DNA of 14,881 nucleotides from Pseudomonadota bacterium (GTDB lineage Bacteria; Pseudomonadota; Gammaproteobacteria; Acidiferrobacterales; Acidiferrobacteraceae), in assembly GCA_021795255.1 (NCBI GenBank), contig JAJYPQ010000052.1, positions 1 through 14,881 on the forward strand. Reading direction: 5' to 3'. Both the position numbers and the translations under genes were made by a program. Shown in pieces: positions 8,577 to 14,881 of the stretch; position 1 is the stretch's first letter; every line of letters begins with the position of its first letter. The notes under the pieces were generated by a model. That model was given only the letters and a program-made list of their open reading frames with translations, did not search any database and was not told where the DNA came from.

Positions 8577-8609
8577 AGTGTCCGATACGGATAGTCGAGG
8601 GCTAGAAAG

Positions 8610-9479
8610 ATGACGACACAAACCTTGCCAGTTGCTGTAAACCTGCGCGCTGAGGGTGGTCTTTCGCATTATATGCGGCTCGCCCATGCGGCACCGATCC
8701 TAGATGCCGAGCAGGAGCGTTTGCTGGCGATAGAATATCGCGAGCACGACAATCTCGAGGCTGCGCGCCAACTTGTCTTATCGCAACTCCGTTACGTCAT
8801 TCGCGTCGCCCGAGGCTTTGCCGGCTACGGCTTGCCCCAGGCGGACCTCATCCAGGAGGGCAACATCGGACTCATGAAGGCCGTCAAGCATTTTGACCCA
8901 GCCCATGGGGTTCGCCTGGTTTCGTTTGCCATCCACTGGATCCGTGCTGAGATCTACGATTACATCTTGCGCAATTGGCGTATCGTAAAAGTCGCCACGA
9001 CGAAGGCGCAACGCAAGCTGTTTTTCAACCTGCGTCAGTCGCGGGCCCGCATAGGCTGGATGAACGAAACTGAAATCGAGGGACTAGCGGCCGACCTTGA
9101 TGTGCCCGCCGCAACGGTTAAGGAAATGGAGTCGCGCATGGCCAGCGCCGATATCCCGTTCGATGCGCAAGACGACGCCGACGACGAGGAGTTCCGCTCG
9201 TCCCCTGCCGGTTACCTCCAAGACATGCGCTACAACCCCGAGACCTTGCTAACCCATGCCGACGCCGAGGCCTCGCAACAAGACCACCTGCGCTCGGCAC
9301 TGGTGTCTCTCGACGACCGCAGCCGCGACATCATTCGTAGGCGTTGGCTCGCTGCCCACAAGCCCACCCTGCACGAGCTCGCCGAGGAGTACGGGGTGTC
9401 CGCCGAACGCATTCGGCAGATAGAGAAGAAGGCGCTCGATACGATGAAGGGTGTGCTTCAGCTTCCCGAGCCCGCTTAA
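8610..9479 (+). CDS. rpoH: RNA polymerase sigma-32 (heat-shock) factor RpoH
   Basis: Alternative sigma factor directing transcription of chaperone and protease genes. The 289-aa protein has sigma region 2 with 'DLIQEGNIGLMKAVKHFDP' (79-97), 'GVRLVSFAIHWIRAEI' (100-115) and the '-10 recognition' helix 'RNWRIVKVATTKAQR', followed by the RpoH box 'QRKLFFNLR' (134-142), which separates sigma-32 from other sigma-70 relatives and is involved in FtsH/DnaK control and core binding. Region 4 carries a helix-turn-helix 'LHELAEEYGVSAERIRQIEKKAL'. GAGGG lies eight bases before the ATG. It is preceded by the CIRCE/sigma-E promoter region and follows ftsX by 109 bases. Only four bases separate its stop from the stop of the converging acyltransferase gene. 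Confidence 0.98.
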   Translation: MTTQTLPVAVNLRAEGGLSHYMRLAHAAPILDAEQERLLAIEYREHDNLEAARQLVLSQLRYVIRVARGFAGYGLPQADLIQEGNIGLMKAVKHFDPAHGVRLVSFAIHWIRAEIYDYILRNWRIVKVATTKAQRKLFFNLRQSRARIGWMNETEIEGLAADLDVPAATVKEMESRMASADIPFDAQDDADDEEFRSSPAGYLQDMRYNPETLLTHADAEASQQDHLRSALVSLDDRSRDIIRRRWLAAHKPTLHELAEEYGVSAERIRQIEKKALDTMKGVLQLPEPA

Positions 9480-9483
9480 TCGG

Positions 9484-10074
9484 CTAGGCCGAATGGGCTA
9501 CCGGGGGAATCCGGCGGGCCGGGTTCCCGAGAACGGCAGCGCCCTCGGGAACCGCTTGGACCACGACCGAACCCATTCCGACGATGCAATGAGCGCCGAC
9601 ATTGGCCCCAATCGTAGCGCTTTCCCCTATCCATGCGTAAGCGCCGACCGACACCCGTTCTACGCAGTCCTCAGTCTCTAAGCCCTTCACGCTGCCATGA
9701 TAGTGCAAGCCGGACGTAATCGAAACGCGGCTGCCGATACGTACATAGGGGCCTATGTCAGCAAGACCGATGATACAATAGGCGCCAATCCCGGCATGGG
9801 CGAAGACGCGTGCGCCGCGCTTCGAGAAATAGCTACCGAAGCTGATGACCGCGCCCTTTTCGAAAAGGGCTAAGGTCCGTTCGTAATAAGCTGCCCTTGC
9901 CGCGTTCCCGAGGACCCCAGGTACCCCGGCAAGCGTCTGAGCGCTTAAGATGAAGAGAACGTCGCGTTCGTCCACCCAGCGGTCGAGCTTGGTCAAAACC
10001 ACAAACGGAAGCGCTACTGCTGCTCCAAAAAACCTCAAGACGCGCCGCGCTCCTTCCTTCGAACTTTTGTGCAT
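9484..10074 (-). CDS. Hexapeptide-repeat (left-handed beta-helix) O-acyltransferase
   Basis: A 196-aa protein of the WbbJ/CysE-like acyltransferase superfamily, members of which acetylate sugars, antibiotics or small molecules from acyl-CoA. The N-terminal third holds a hydrophobic helix 'FFGAAVALPFVVLTKLDR' likely to associate with membrane, then 'LAGVPGVLGNAARAAYYERTL'-type helices (key residues PG-LG and YY-RTL). From about residue 85 come imperfect hexapeptide repeats of the form [LIV]G-X4, with a probable catalytic His in 'LHYHG' and a closing 'AVLGNPARRI' typical of the family. I set the start at ATG 10074, two bases after the GNAT gene stop; the in-frame ATG at 10215 would overlap that gene by 139 bases. 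Similar proteins occur in exopolysaccharide clusters. The acceptor is unknown. Confidence 0.82.
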   Translation of the reverse strand: MHKSSKEGARRVLRFFGAAVALPFVVLTKLDRWVDERDVLFILSAQTLAGVPGVLGNAARAAYYERTLALFEKGAVISFGSYFSKRGARVFAHAGIGAYCIIGLADIGPYVRIGSRVSITSGLHYHGSVKGLETEDCVERVSVGAYAWIGESATIGANVGAHCIVGMGSVVVQAVPEGAAVLGNPARRIPPVAHSA

Positions 10075-10076
10075 AC

Positions 10077-11081
10077 TTAAAAAACATCGAGACAAAAGGA
10101 ATCGATCTCGTCCGGCATCTCGGTTAAAACGCCCGCGCGCAGCGGCGCCAACAGCAAGCGCAACTTTCTGGGGGCAGCGCGAAAACCAAGGCGCCGGAAG
10201 GGCTGAAGGTCGCAATAACCGGTATCAGGCACCATGATCGCCTCGACTTCGTCCGCCAAAACCCTTTGCATGACAGCCTCGACGAAGCGCTCCCTCATGG
10301 CGACCGGCAGGGCTCCAAACGCAATATTCTCCACATAAGCGTTAATGCCAATATGCCCAGAGACCACCGGCAAAAGCGCGATATTCAAAAGCGCCAGAAC
10401 TTGTCCATTCTCTTCATAGACATAGGTGACAATACGCGGCCGCGTGCGCAGCACGAAATCGATATCCTCGCGCTCGACGACTTTAGCTATGGTCGCCAGG
10501 GCGCCAGCTTGCGATAACAGCTCGAAAGACCGCGCTTCATCCTTTTTTTCATAACGGCGAATCGTGAGCTGCGAACCTTGACCAACGCGACCTGACACGA
10601 TGGTCGCGGCGCCGGCCAGGTAACGAAAATTACGGACGGCCCGTGCTGGCAAGCCGCGCGCCGCAAATGCCCTTGCTACCGTTTGGTTGGCCGGCGTGCC
10701 AGCTACGGTCACCGCCACATACAAGTCGTAGCCGCGCGCCTGCGCCCGGTCGACCATCAAAAGCTGCTGGCGATCGCTTAGTCTATGCCGCCTAAAATCA
10801 CCGGACACGGTAAAGAAGCTGGCGAAGACCGCTCTATACGTCGACCCGTAGAGGCGCAACCGAAGCGGGACAAAGGCCAGATAGGCCGCCAGCGTTCCCG
10901 CTTGACTCTGTAGTCCGACGGCCATGGTCGGGTCTGCCGTCGGCCTATTCAGATGCATAGCCAAAAGGTCCGGCTCGTATAGCCAGCAGGGCGGCTGCCA
11001 ATTGGCGCGCATTAACGCGCTCACCTGGTCCAAGTCGGGGTTAACAATCTCGTTAAAAAGCTCGATCGGCTGAATATTCAT
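10077..11081 (-). CDS. GNAT-like acyltransferase, probably two GNAT domains
   Basis: A 334-aa protein that looks like two GNAT folds in tandem: about residues 15-165, including 'FTVSGDFRRHRLSDRQQLLMV' (acetyl-CoA-loop-like R-HRLSDRQ), and about 172-318, where 'RRYEKKDEARSFELL', 'VYEENGQVLALLNIAL' and a terminal 'LQPFRRLGFRAAPRKLRLLL' follow the strand-helix order of GNAT C-terminal halves. The classic Q/RxxGxG/A loop is degenerate in both, so the donor may not be ordinary acetyl-CoA. The predicted protein has no signal peptide or TM segment. It lies between an amino acid:[carrier protein] ligase homologue and a hexapeptide acyltransferase, so transfer of an aminoacyl or acyl group is a reasonable guess, no more. 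The ATG start is embedded in the stop of a 10-codon leader (ATGA). Family call moderate, function unknown. Confidence 0.6.
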   Translation of the reverse strand: MNIQPIELFNEIVNPDLDQVSALMRANWQPPCWLYEPDLLAMHLNRPTADPTMAVGLQSQAGTLAAYLAFVPLRLRLYGSTYRAVFASFFTVSGDFRRHRLSDRQQLLMVDRAQARGYDLYVAVTVAGTPANQTVARAFAARGLPARAVRNFRYLAGAATIVSGRVGQGSQLTIRRYEKKDEARSFELLSQAGALATIAKVVEREDIDFVLRTRPRIVTYVYEENGQVLALLNIALLPVVSGHIGINAYVENIAFGALPVAMRERFVEAVMQRVLADEVEAIMVPDTGYCDLQPFRRLGFRAAPRKLRLLLAPLRAGVLTEMPDEIDSFCLDVF

Positions 11082-11110
11082 AATGCCTGCGGGTAGGCTG
11101 TAGCCAACAC
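11078..11110 (-). CDS. Possible 10-codon leader peptide overlapping the GNAT gene start
   Basis: GTG at 11110-11108 opens a 10-codon frame (MLATAYPQAL) ending at TGA 11080-11078, which overlaps the GNAT ATG (11081-11079) as ATGA. A full AGGAGG (11122-11117) sits six bases before the GTG, whereas the GNAT ATG has only a weak AGG near it. Ribosomes would therefore load at the leader and reinitiate on the GNAT gene. The peptide has no run of a single amino acid that would suggest attenuation. It may be chance, since a 10-codon frame is short, but the combination of strong ribosome site, spacing and ATGA overlap is notable. Confidence 0.35.
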   Translation of the reverse strand: MLATAYPQAL

Positions 11111-11118
11111 TCGCTGCC

Positions 11119-11138
11119 TCCTATCGTGTGTTTTAGGA
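11119..11138 (-). promoter_or_regulatory. Small inverted repeat covering the AGGAGG ribosome site
   Basis: On the transcribed (minus) strand TCCTA (11138-11134) and TAGGA (11123-11119) can form a five-base stem with a ten-base loop, extendable by one G-U pair. The 3' arm includes four bases of the AGGAGG ribosome site. It could hinder ribosome loading, but five-base stems are common by chance. Confidence 0.2.
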
Positions 11139-11160
11139 ACAACTTCTAATCGACTCATGC

Positions 11161-12348
11161 CTACCATTGCCCGGCAGCTGCTTCCACAAGTTCGGCAGCC
11201 CGCTGTAGGCCATGCTGGCAACAGCAGGCGTACAAAAGGCGCTCGAGGCCGAATGCCGCGCAGACCGTATGGGCCGCCTCACCGGCGGGAGTCTGAATTC
11301 CAAACCGAGTACCGAAGAACCGCTCGTGGTAGTTAAACGATGCGCAGGCTATGGCGTGATCAGGTCCCGTGTCGACCTTAAGTTCGTACTTCAAATCGTT
11401 CGCAAGCTGGAAAAACCGCAAGGACGGAAAATCACTTGCAAAAAACGGGTCGCATGCCGTTTCGAGCCGCGCCGACAGGTCGAGGGCTTCGACAAGCCTC
11501 CACCCTATATCGATGGCCGCTTCTCGCGCTGCCAATACCGAATCCCGTTCGCCTAGCCAGACAATCTCACGCATAGAGAACTCCCACAGACGGTCAAGTC
11601 CCGTGAGATTCTTGGACTCATATCGAAAACAACGGCCGGCACCCGTGAAAACCGAAAGGTGCCCCGGAAGGGTCGTCCCCATGAGTGCGCCGTAGGTGTG
11701 ATAACAGATAGCTGGGGAAAGACAGTGTTCCGGAGCAGCGATCTCGTCCACGTTTTGAAAGCCGGGGTCTTCTCCATTGCGGTGTCGAGCCGAAAACCTT
11801 TCGATCCCGTCATAGTTCTCGTTGAGGTGCACGGCAAACGTCACAGAGTGCGCAAACGACCCGAAATAGCCAGCACGCTTTAGCCAATCGCTTGGGAGAA
11901 GGGCATTGTATGCGTGCTTCTTGGCCTCAAAGCTTACCACCGCGATCCGTTCAAGCATCTGGTCAAGCCGCCCAAGGAGATCCATAAACGTGCCACCACG
12001 CCCAAGAACGCCTTGACCAGACTCCCAAATGTCGCCGCGAGCCACCAACTGTTCGTAGGCGTCCGATATCAAAGAATCGTTTTTTCTGGTCCGTTCCCGG
12101 AGGACCTTCGGAGTCACGGATAAGCGCTCGCCTTGCATCTTGCCAATCAATAGCCCCACTTTCGTCGCAATATCGCCGGTCTCGCCCGTTCCTTTGAGAT
12201 CGATCTCAAGGCAATTCGAGTCGGCGCGGTATCGGGATTTCACAATCGAGGTGTCGCAATAACACGCGCGCTTTGTAATCTCAGTGCAGATATCTGGGGG
12301 AAGATTGGCCGGCAGCGGAATTGCGAGAGTTTCCATAATCCTATTCAT
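11161..12348 (-). CDS. Amino acid:[carrier protein] ligase-like protein (atypical class II SerRS homologue)
   Basis: A 395-aa protein related to the catalytic core of the methanogen-type seryl-tRNA synthetase and to bacterial amino acid:[carrier protein] ligases, which activate an amino acid with ATP and load it onto a phosphopantetheine carrier instead of tRNA. Class II motif 2 is seen as 'GRCFRYESK...RLWEFSMREIVWLG' (238-266) and motif 3 as 'HTVCAAFGLERLL' (360-372). Likely Zn ligands are Cys215 ('SPAICYHTYG'), Glu261 ('MREIV') and Cys363 ('TVCAAFG'); their spacing, 46 and 102, is close to that I recall for the Bradyrhizobium enzymes. 'ACDPFF' and 'ASFNYHERFFG' are further family marks. An N-terminal ~110 residues precede the core, longer than the ~330-aa bacterial enzymes. 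ATG 12348 has AAGG immediately before it; Met5 (12336) with AAGGA 11 bases upstream is an alternative start. No carrier gene is adjacent. Confidence 0.8.
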   Translation of the reverse strand: MNRIMETLAIPLPANLPPDICTEITKRACYCDTSIVKSRYRADSNCLEIDLKGTGETGDIATKVGLLIGKMQGERLSVTPKVLRERTRKNDSLISDAYEQLVARGDIWESGQGVLGRGGTFMDLLGRLDQMLERIAVVSFEAKKHAYNALLPSDWLKRAGYFGSFAHSVTFAVHLNENYDGIERFSARHRNGEDPGFQNVDEIAAPEHCLSPAICYHTYGALMGTTLPGHLSVFTGAGRCFRYESKNLTGLDRLWEFSMREIVWLGERDSVLAAREAAIDIGWRLVEALDLSARLETACDPFFASDFPSLRFFQLANDLKYELKVDTGPDHAIACASFNYHERFFGTRFGIQTPAGEAAHTVCAAFGLERLLYACCCQHGLQRAAELVEAAAGQW

Positions 12349-12450
12349 CCTTGATAGAATTGGGTTTCCCGTCCGAACTTCCCTGTTCGAGCCTGGCTAG
12401 AGCCCACGCTACCTCAGGGGCTTAGGGGCGTCAATCGGGCGGCTCCATCT
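12349..12450 (-). other. 102-base gap upstream of the ligase gene with inverted repeats
   Basis: This gap separates the lipoprotein stop from the ligase start on the minus strand. It holds CGAAC (12374-12378)-N6-GTTCG (12385-12389), a perfect five-base inverted repeat that could be an operator or hairpin, and GGG-TTT-CCC at 12362-12370. I see no T-tract terminator and only a poor promoter (TTCGGA-N15-TATCAA on the minus strand). Whether the ligase is a separate transcript from the lipoprotein operon cannot be decided. Confidence 0.3.
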
Positions 12451-13872
12451 TTAGGAGCAAGGGGCCGGGTTGGACACGGGACTTACGGCCCACGAGAAGC
12501 TGCTGACGTTTCCGGCGGCATCGGTCAAGGTCAAGACAAGGGGGCTTGCGCCAAGTGGTCCGGTCCCGTACCAAATGTCGCTGCCCGATAACTGAGCGGG
12601 AAGCCCATTGATACGCGCAGCTACAACTCCGGAGATATCCTGCCACTGTCCGGAGGCAAAAAATGTTGGTACCAAGGGCTCATAAATCGATAGGCAGGCG
12701 CGCGGCGGGCTGTTGTCGACCCCCAAAGTTCGACTTACAGACGCGACGAGCCCGGCTGCATCGCGCGCGGTGATGACGACGCTATGTTGGCCATCGCTCA
12801 ATGCTACCGTATTGAGGGCGAAGGCAAAGGTGGGCGCAGCCGACAGCGAGCTGTAGGCTTGCCCGTCGATGGCGATTGTTACTGTCGCAGGCAAGGTATA
12901 CGGGTCCGCTACGGAACTGGCGACGATAAAGTCCCCATGCGTCCACGCGGGCCACGGCGGCACATTCAGCACTAAGGGGCCACCGGCAAAGGACGGGGGC
13001 ACATCATTCCCAAAAAGCACGACTTGGCCTTGTGTAAGGCTGCGGGCATAAGCGATCACAGCCGTAGCAGCTGGCCCCGAAAGCGATGCCGGCGTCCCCG
13101 CAGGCGCCGATGCCGCGACATGGATGAGCGCGTTTGCCACACCCTCACGATAAGCCTCTGGGCTCAACGGCTCTGACCCCAAGTACAAGGGACCCTGTGG
13201 GCCCCGCCCATTCAAGATGCCGTCATTTGTGAGGTCTGAGACCAGGGTCGCTGTGATAGTCACCGTCGTCTGGGAACTCTGAGACAAGGCCCATTGCGAC
13301 AGCCCGGCTATAACAAGTCCATAGCGCACCGCGGCATCAAACGACTGTGCGGTCGTGAGTTGCGATACCAAAATCGGGCTCGTGCTAGCGGGATCAAATC
13401 CCAGCCAATCCGCAAATTCGCTATCGGCCTTCGCGGCGGCGCTGCTTAAGCCTAGGCCTTGGGTCACAAGAAACCTTGCTAGAGCTGCCGCAGCAGTCGT
13501 AAGTGGCGTCACGGCAACTTCCGTAACCTGGCCTTCCTTGTAGGAAAAAAATCCGTCCAAAGGGCCGGAGGCAACGCTTGCGCCGGTCACGGCATCGAGA
13601 TAGGAACCGCCCGAAACCGAGACCCTCAGTGTTCCACTCAAGGCCCGGAACGAAACGACAAAGTGCCCGCCGTTGTCGGTCCTGGTGCTGGCCACAACGC
13701 CGGCGGGACCATACACTGTCACAGTCGCTCCGGCCACAGGACCGCTACTGACAGCGAGCCCGACAACTGACCCCGCCGGCAACGGAGTCGGTGTGCCGGG
13801 ATTTCCAAGCTGGCATCCGTTCAGCATAAATCCGTACATCGAGAGGGCAAAGACCAGGAAGTACCGTCTCAC
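12451..13872 (-). CDS. Lipoprotein with carboxypeptidase-regulatory-like and Ig-like domains
   Basis: A 473-aa predicted lipoprotein. The start is GTG 13872, not the upstream in-frame ATG at 13992: GGAGG lies six bases before it, it forms a GTGA overlap with the preceding gene, and translation from it gives a textbook signal, 'RRYFLVFALSMYGFMLNGC', with lipobox LNGC and Cys20. Residue +2 is Gln, so outer-membrane sorting is predicted. A Pro-rich linker (21-34) leads to a carboxypeptidase-regulatory-like beta domain (about 35-105), then 'VTPLTTAAAALARFL' (121-135), a motif common in such lipoproteins. Two Ig/Big-like beta sandwiches follow near 320-388 ('DGQHSVVITARDAAG' ending 'DNSPP') and 405-465 ('LVLTLTDAAGNVSSFSW'). 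Cys393 and Cys472 could pair. No enzymatic motif is seen; a structural, adhesive or ligand-binding surface role is inferred. Confidence 0.8.
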   Translation of the reverse strand: MRRYFLVFALSMYGFMLNGCQLGNPGTPTPLPAGSVVGLAVSSGPVAGATVTVYGPAGVVASTRTDNGGHFVVSFRALSGTLRVSVSGGSYLDAVTGASVASGPLDGFFSYKEGQVTEVAVTPLTTAAAALARFLVTQGLGLSSAAAKADSEFADWLGFDPASTSPILVSQLTTAQSFDAAVRYGLVIAGLSQWALSQSSQTTVTITATLVSDLTNDGILNGRGPQGPLYLGSEPLSPEAYREGVANALIHVAASAPAGTPASLSGPAATAVIAYARSLTQGQVVLFGNDVPPSFAGGPLVLNVPPWPAWTHGDFIVASSVADPYTLPATVTIAIDGQAYSSLSAAPTFAFALNTVALSDGQHSVVITARDAAGLVASVSRTLGVDNSPPRACLSIYEPLVPTFFASGQWQDISGVVAARINGLPAQLSGSDIWYGTGPLGASPLVLTLTDAAGNVSSFSWAVSPVSNPAPCS

Positions 13873-14411
13873 AATAGCCTCCAGATCAACGTCGTGGTGA
13901 TTGTCGAGAGATGGCCAGGAAAGTCTGTGGAACCGACCAGAGATGCCGACCACGAGTGGCTGATAGGAAGCACGATAATCCCTTGCAGACATACGGATGT
14001 CTCGCGGGTCGCGGGAAATGTCCCTATGGCATAGCCTTGAGAGTTGATCTGAAGGCGATCGTCATAACGAAGGTGGTCAAGACCGCCGCCGATTCCCATC
14101 CACGGCCTAAGATCGTAGGACAACGGTACGCGCTGTTCCCACAACAAGGCGGCACTTTCGATTCGTCCCCGCTCAACAAGACCACTATGAACTCGACCGG
14201 TCGCAAATTGGCCGGCATCCAGGTCGACGGCCCACCTCTGCCCTACGATGGGCTGGCGACTCCATTGCGCAAACATATTCCACCCGGTGGCCGTGCCAGT
14301 GGGCTCCATCCCATCGACCAAGCCGGCCGTCAAGCCGCCGCCCACGGCTAACTGCCATCCCAGAACACCGATAGGGAAAAGGAATAGCCAGATTGCGATC
14401 AGAATGCGCAT
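13869..14411 (-). CDS. Exported small beta-rich protein, possible outer-membrane barrel
   Basis: A 180-aa unrecognised protein with a clear Sec signal 'MRILIAIWLFLFPIGVLG' and probable cleavage after residue 18. The mature part alternates hydrophobic and polar residues in short stretches ('WAVDLDAGQFATG', 'LRPWMGIGGGLDHLRY', 'SWSASLVGSTDFPG') and ends 'TTTLIWRLL', which suggests an eight-stranded outer-membrane beta barrel or soluble periplasmic beta protein; the usual C-terminal Phe is missing. The ATG shares its first base with the TAA of the upstream gene (TAATG) and the stop overlaps the lipoprotein GTG by four bases, so all three are translated together. There is one cysteine, at about residue 141. 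Function unknown. Confidence 0.7.
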   Translation of the reverse strand: MRILIAIWLFLFPIGVLGWQLAVGGGLTAGLVDGMEPTGTATGWNMFAQWSRQPIVGQRWAVDLDAGQFATGRVHSGLVERGRIESAALLWEQRVPLSYDLRPWMGIGGGLDHLRYDDRLQINSQGYAIGTFPATRETSVCLQGIIVLPISHSWSASLVGSTDFPGHLSTITTTLIWRLL

Positions 14412-14881
14412 TACGACCCGCTTTGAGTCTGAACGTAAGCGTTTTGAGCGGGCGCATACAGGGCATAACGGGTGAGGCGCCAGTGCATCGTTGCTCCAAG
14501 GGTCCTTTGCCCGGCGCTCCCTATGGCCGCTGACGCTAATGAGCCCTGCGCTCCCATAAGGCCAAGGGCCGCATCGGCACTGGCCAGAAAGGACTGCCCG
14601 AACGCCACTAATGCGGCGGCCCGCCGGCCGCCTACGACAAAAGCCGGCAAACCAAAGTGGAATCGTGCGTCAAAGACCTGGCCTTTAAGCGGAATGAGAC
14701 GATTGTCGGGCGTTACCGCTGCGGATACCGATAAACCCAGCCTGTGTCCGGAAACAGACTCGACGCGCGTCAGTAATCGCGTTCCGGGCGGCAAAGAGCC
14801 AGTTTGTCCCTGAATCGGGCGCGTCACATGTAACACCACAAGCGCGGGATCGGTATCGGCAACCCCGTGACGTAAGCGAAC
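14411..14881 (-). CDS. Unrecognised protein, C-terminal 156 residues (5' end beyond window)
   Basis: The frame is open to the last base, so the GTG at 14839 need not be the start and the gene very likely continues beyond the window. The visible part has 'LPPGTRLLTRVESVSGHRLGLSVSAAV' (PPGTRLLTRV key), 'NRLIPLKGQVFDARF', then an Ala/Gly-rich helical stretch and a Gln-rich tail 'YVQTQSGS'. The 'PGT...LTRVESVSG...IPLKGQ' order faintly recalls VirB10/TrbI/DotG-type secretion scaffolds, but without the family's full signature this is only a suggestion. It ends in TAATG with the downstream exported-protein gene, the first step of a three-gene coupled operon. Confidence 0.6.
   Translation of the reverse strand, partial: VRLRHGVADTDPALVVLHVTRPIQGQTGSLPPGTRLLTRVESVSGHRLGLSVSAAVTPDNRLIPLKGQVFDARFHFGLPAFVVGGRRAAALVAFGQSFLASADAALGLMGAQGSLASAAIGSAGQRTLGATMHWRLTRYALYAPAQNAYVQTQSGS

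Noticed and set aside
9480..9492. TCGGC-TAG-GCCGA inverted repeat between the converging rpoH and acyltransferase stops
   Set aside because: It could be a bidirectional terminator, but the stem is only five bases, there is no T-tract on either side, and it overlaps the acyltransferase stop codon.
9484..10215. Longer start of the hexapeptide acyltransferase at 10215
   Set aside because: It would overlap the GNAT gene by 139 bases, and the added 47 residues are Arg/Ala-rich with no family similarity; ATG 10074 directly after the GNAT stop is better.
11161..12348. Interpretation of the synthetase-like gene as a true seryl-tRNA synthetase
   Set aside because: The motifs and zinc-ligand spacing match carrier-protein ligases better, the protein is shorter than methanogen-type SerRS (about 500 aa), and a gammaproteobacterium is expected to carry an ordinary SerRS elsewhere. 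The N-terminal extension leaves slight doubt.
12410..12427. Imperfect repeat CCTCAG-GGG-CTTAGG after the lipoprotein stop, considered as a terminator
   Set aside because: The stem has a mismatch, the loop is only three bases, and no T-rich tail follows on the minus strand.

Overview
This window looks like GC-rich chromosomal DNA (about 60% GC by eye) from a gammaproteobacterium. Three things point that way: the sigma-32 gene rpoH sits directly downstream of ftsY-ftsE-ftsX, rsmD-coaD-ferredoxin lies just before them, and RpoH carries a gamma/beta-type 'RpoH box' (QRKLFFNLR). A ClcA-type chloride/proton exchanger would suit an acid-exposed organism, but I cannot name a genus from sequence alone.

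Left block, bases 2-9479, plus strand. Genes are packed with overlaps or gaps of a few bases: the end of a DUF4340-like protein, mutM (8-oxoguanine repair), a dynamin-family GTPase, a ClC exchanger, rsmD (16S rRNA methylation), coaD (CoA synthesis), a YfhL-type two-cluster ferredoxin, ftsY (SRP receptor), ftsE-ftsX (divisome control of cell-wall hydrolysis) and rpoH (heat-shock sigma factor). The only sizeable intergenic space in the block, 8501-8609 before rpoH, holds a near-perfect CIRCE operator (HrcA site). It overlaps both a sigma-E-like promoter and a sigma-70-like promoter, so the sequence predicts rpoH is jointly controlled by envelope stress, housekeeping transcription and HrcA repression.

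Middle block, bases 9484-12348, minus strand, convergent with rpoH. Three genes read leftwards: an atypical class II aminoacyl-tRNA-synthetase homologue resembling amino acid:[carrier protein] ligases, a large GNAT-like protein (probably two GNAT folds), and a hexapeptide-repeat O-acyltransferase. No carrier-protein gene lies beside them. A 10-codon leader with a strong Shine-Dalgarno sequence overlaps the start of the GNAT gene. Together they suggest an uncharacterised route that activates an amino acid and moves aminoacyl/acyl groups onto a glycan, lipid or small molecule. This is the most novel part of the window.

Right block, bases 12451-14881, minus strand. Three translationally coupled genes of unknown role encode the C-terminal part of an unrecognised protein (cut by the window edge), a small exported beta-rich protein, and a lipoprotein with carboxypeptidase-regulatory-like and Ig-like domains. 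They look like an envelope or cell-surface operon.

No rRNA, tRNA, CRISPR array, insertion sequence or convincing intrinsic terminator was seen. No stretch longer than about 110 bases lacks a gene.
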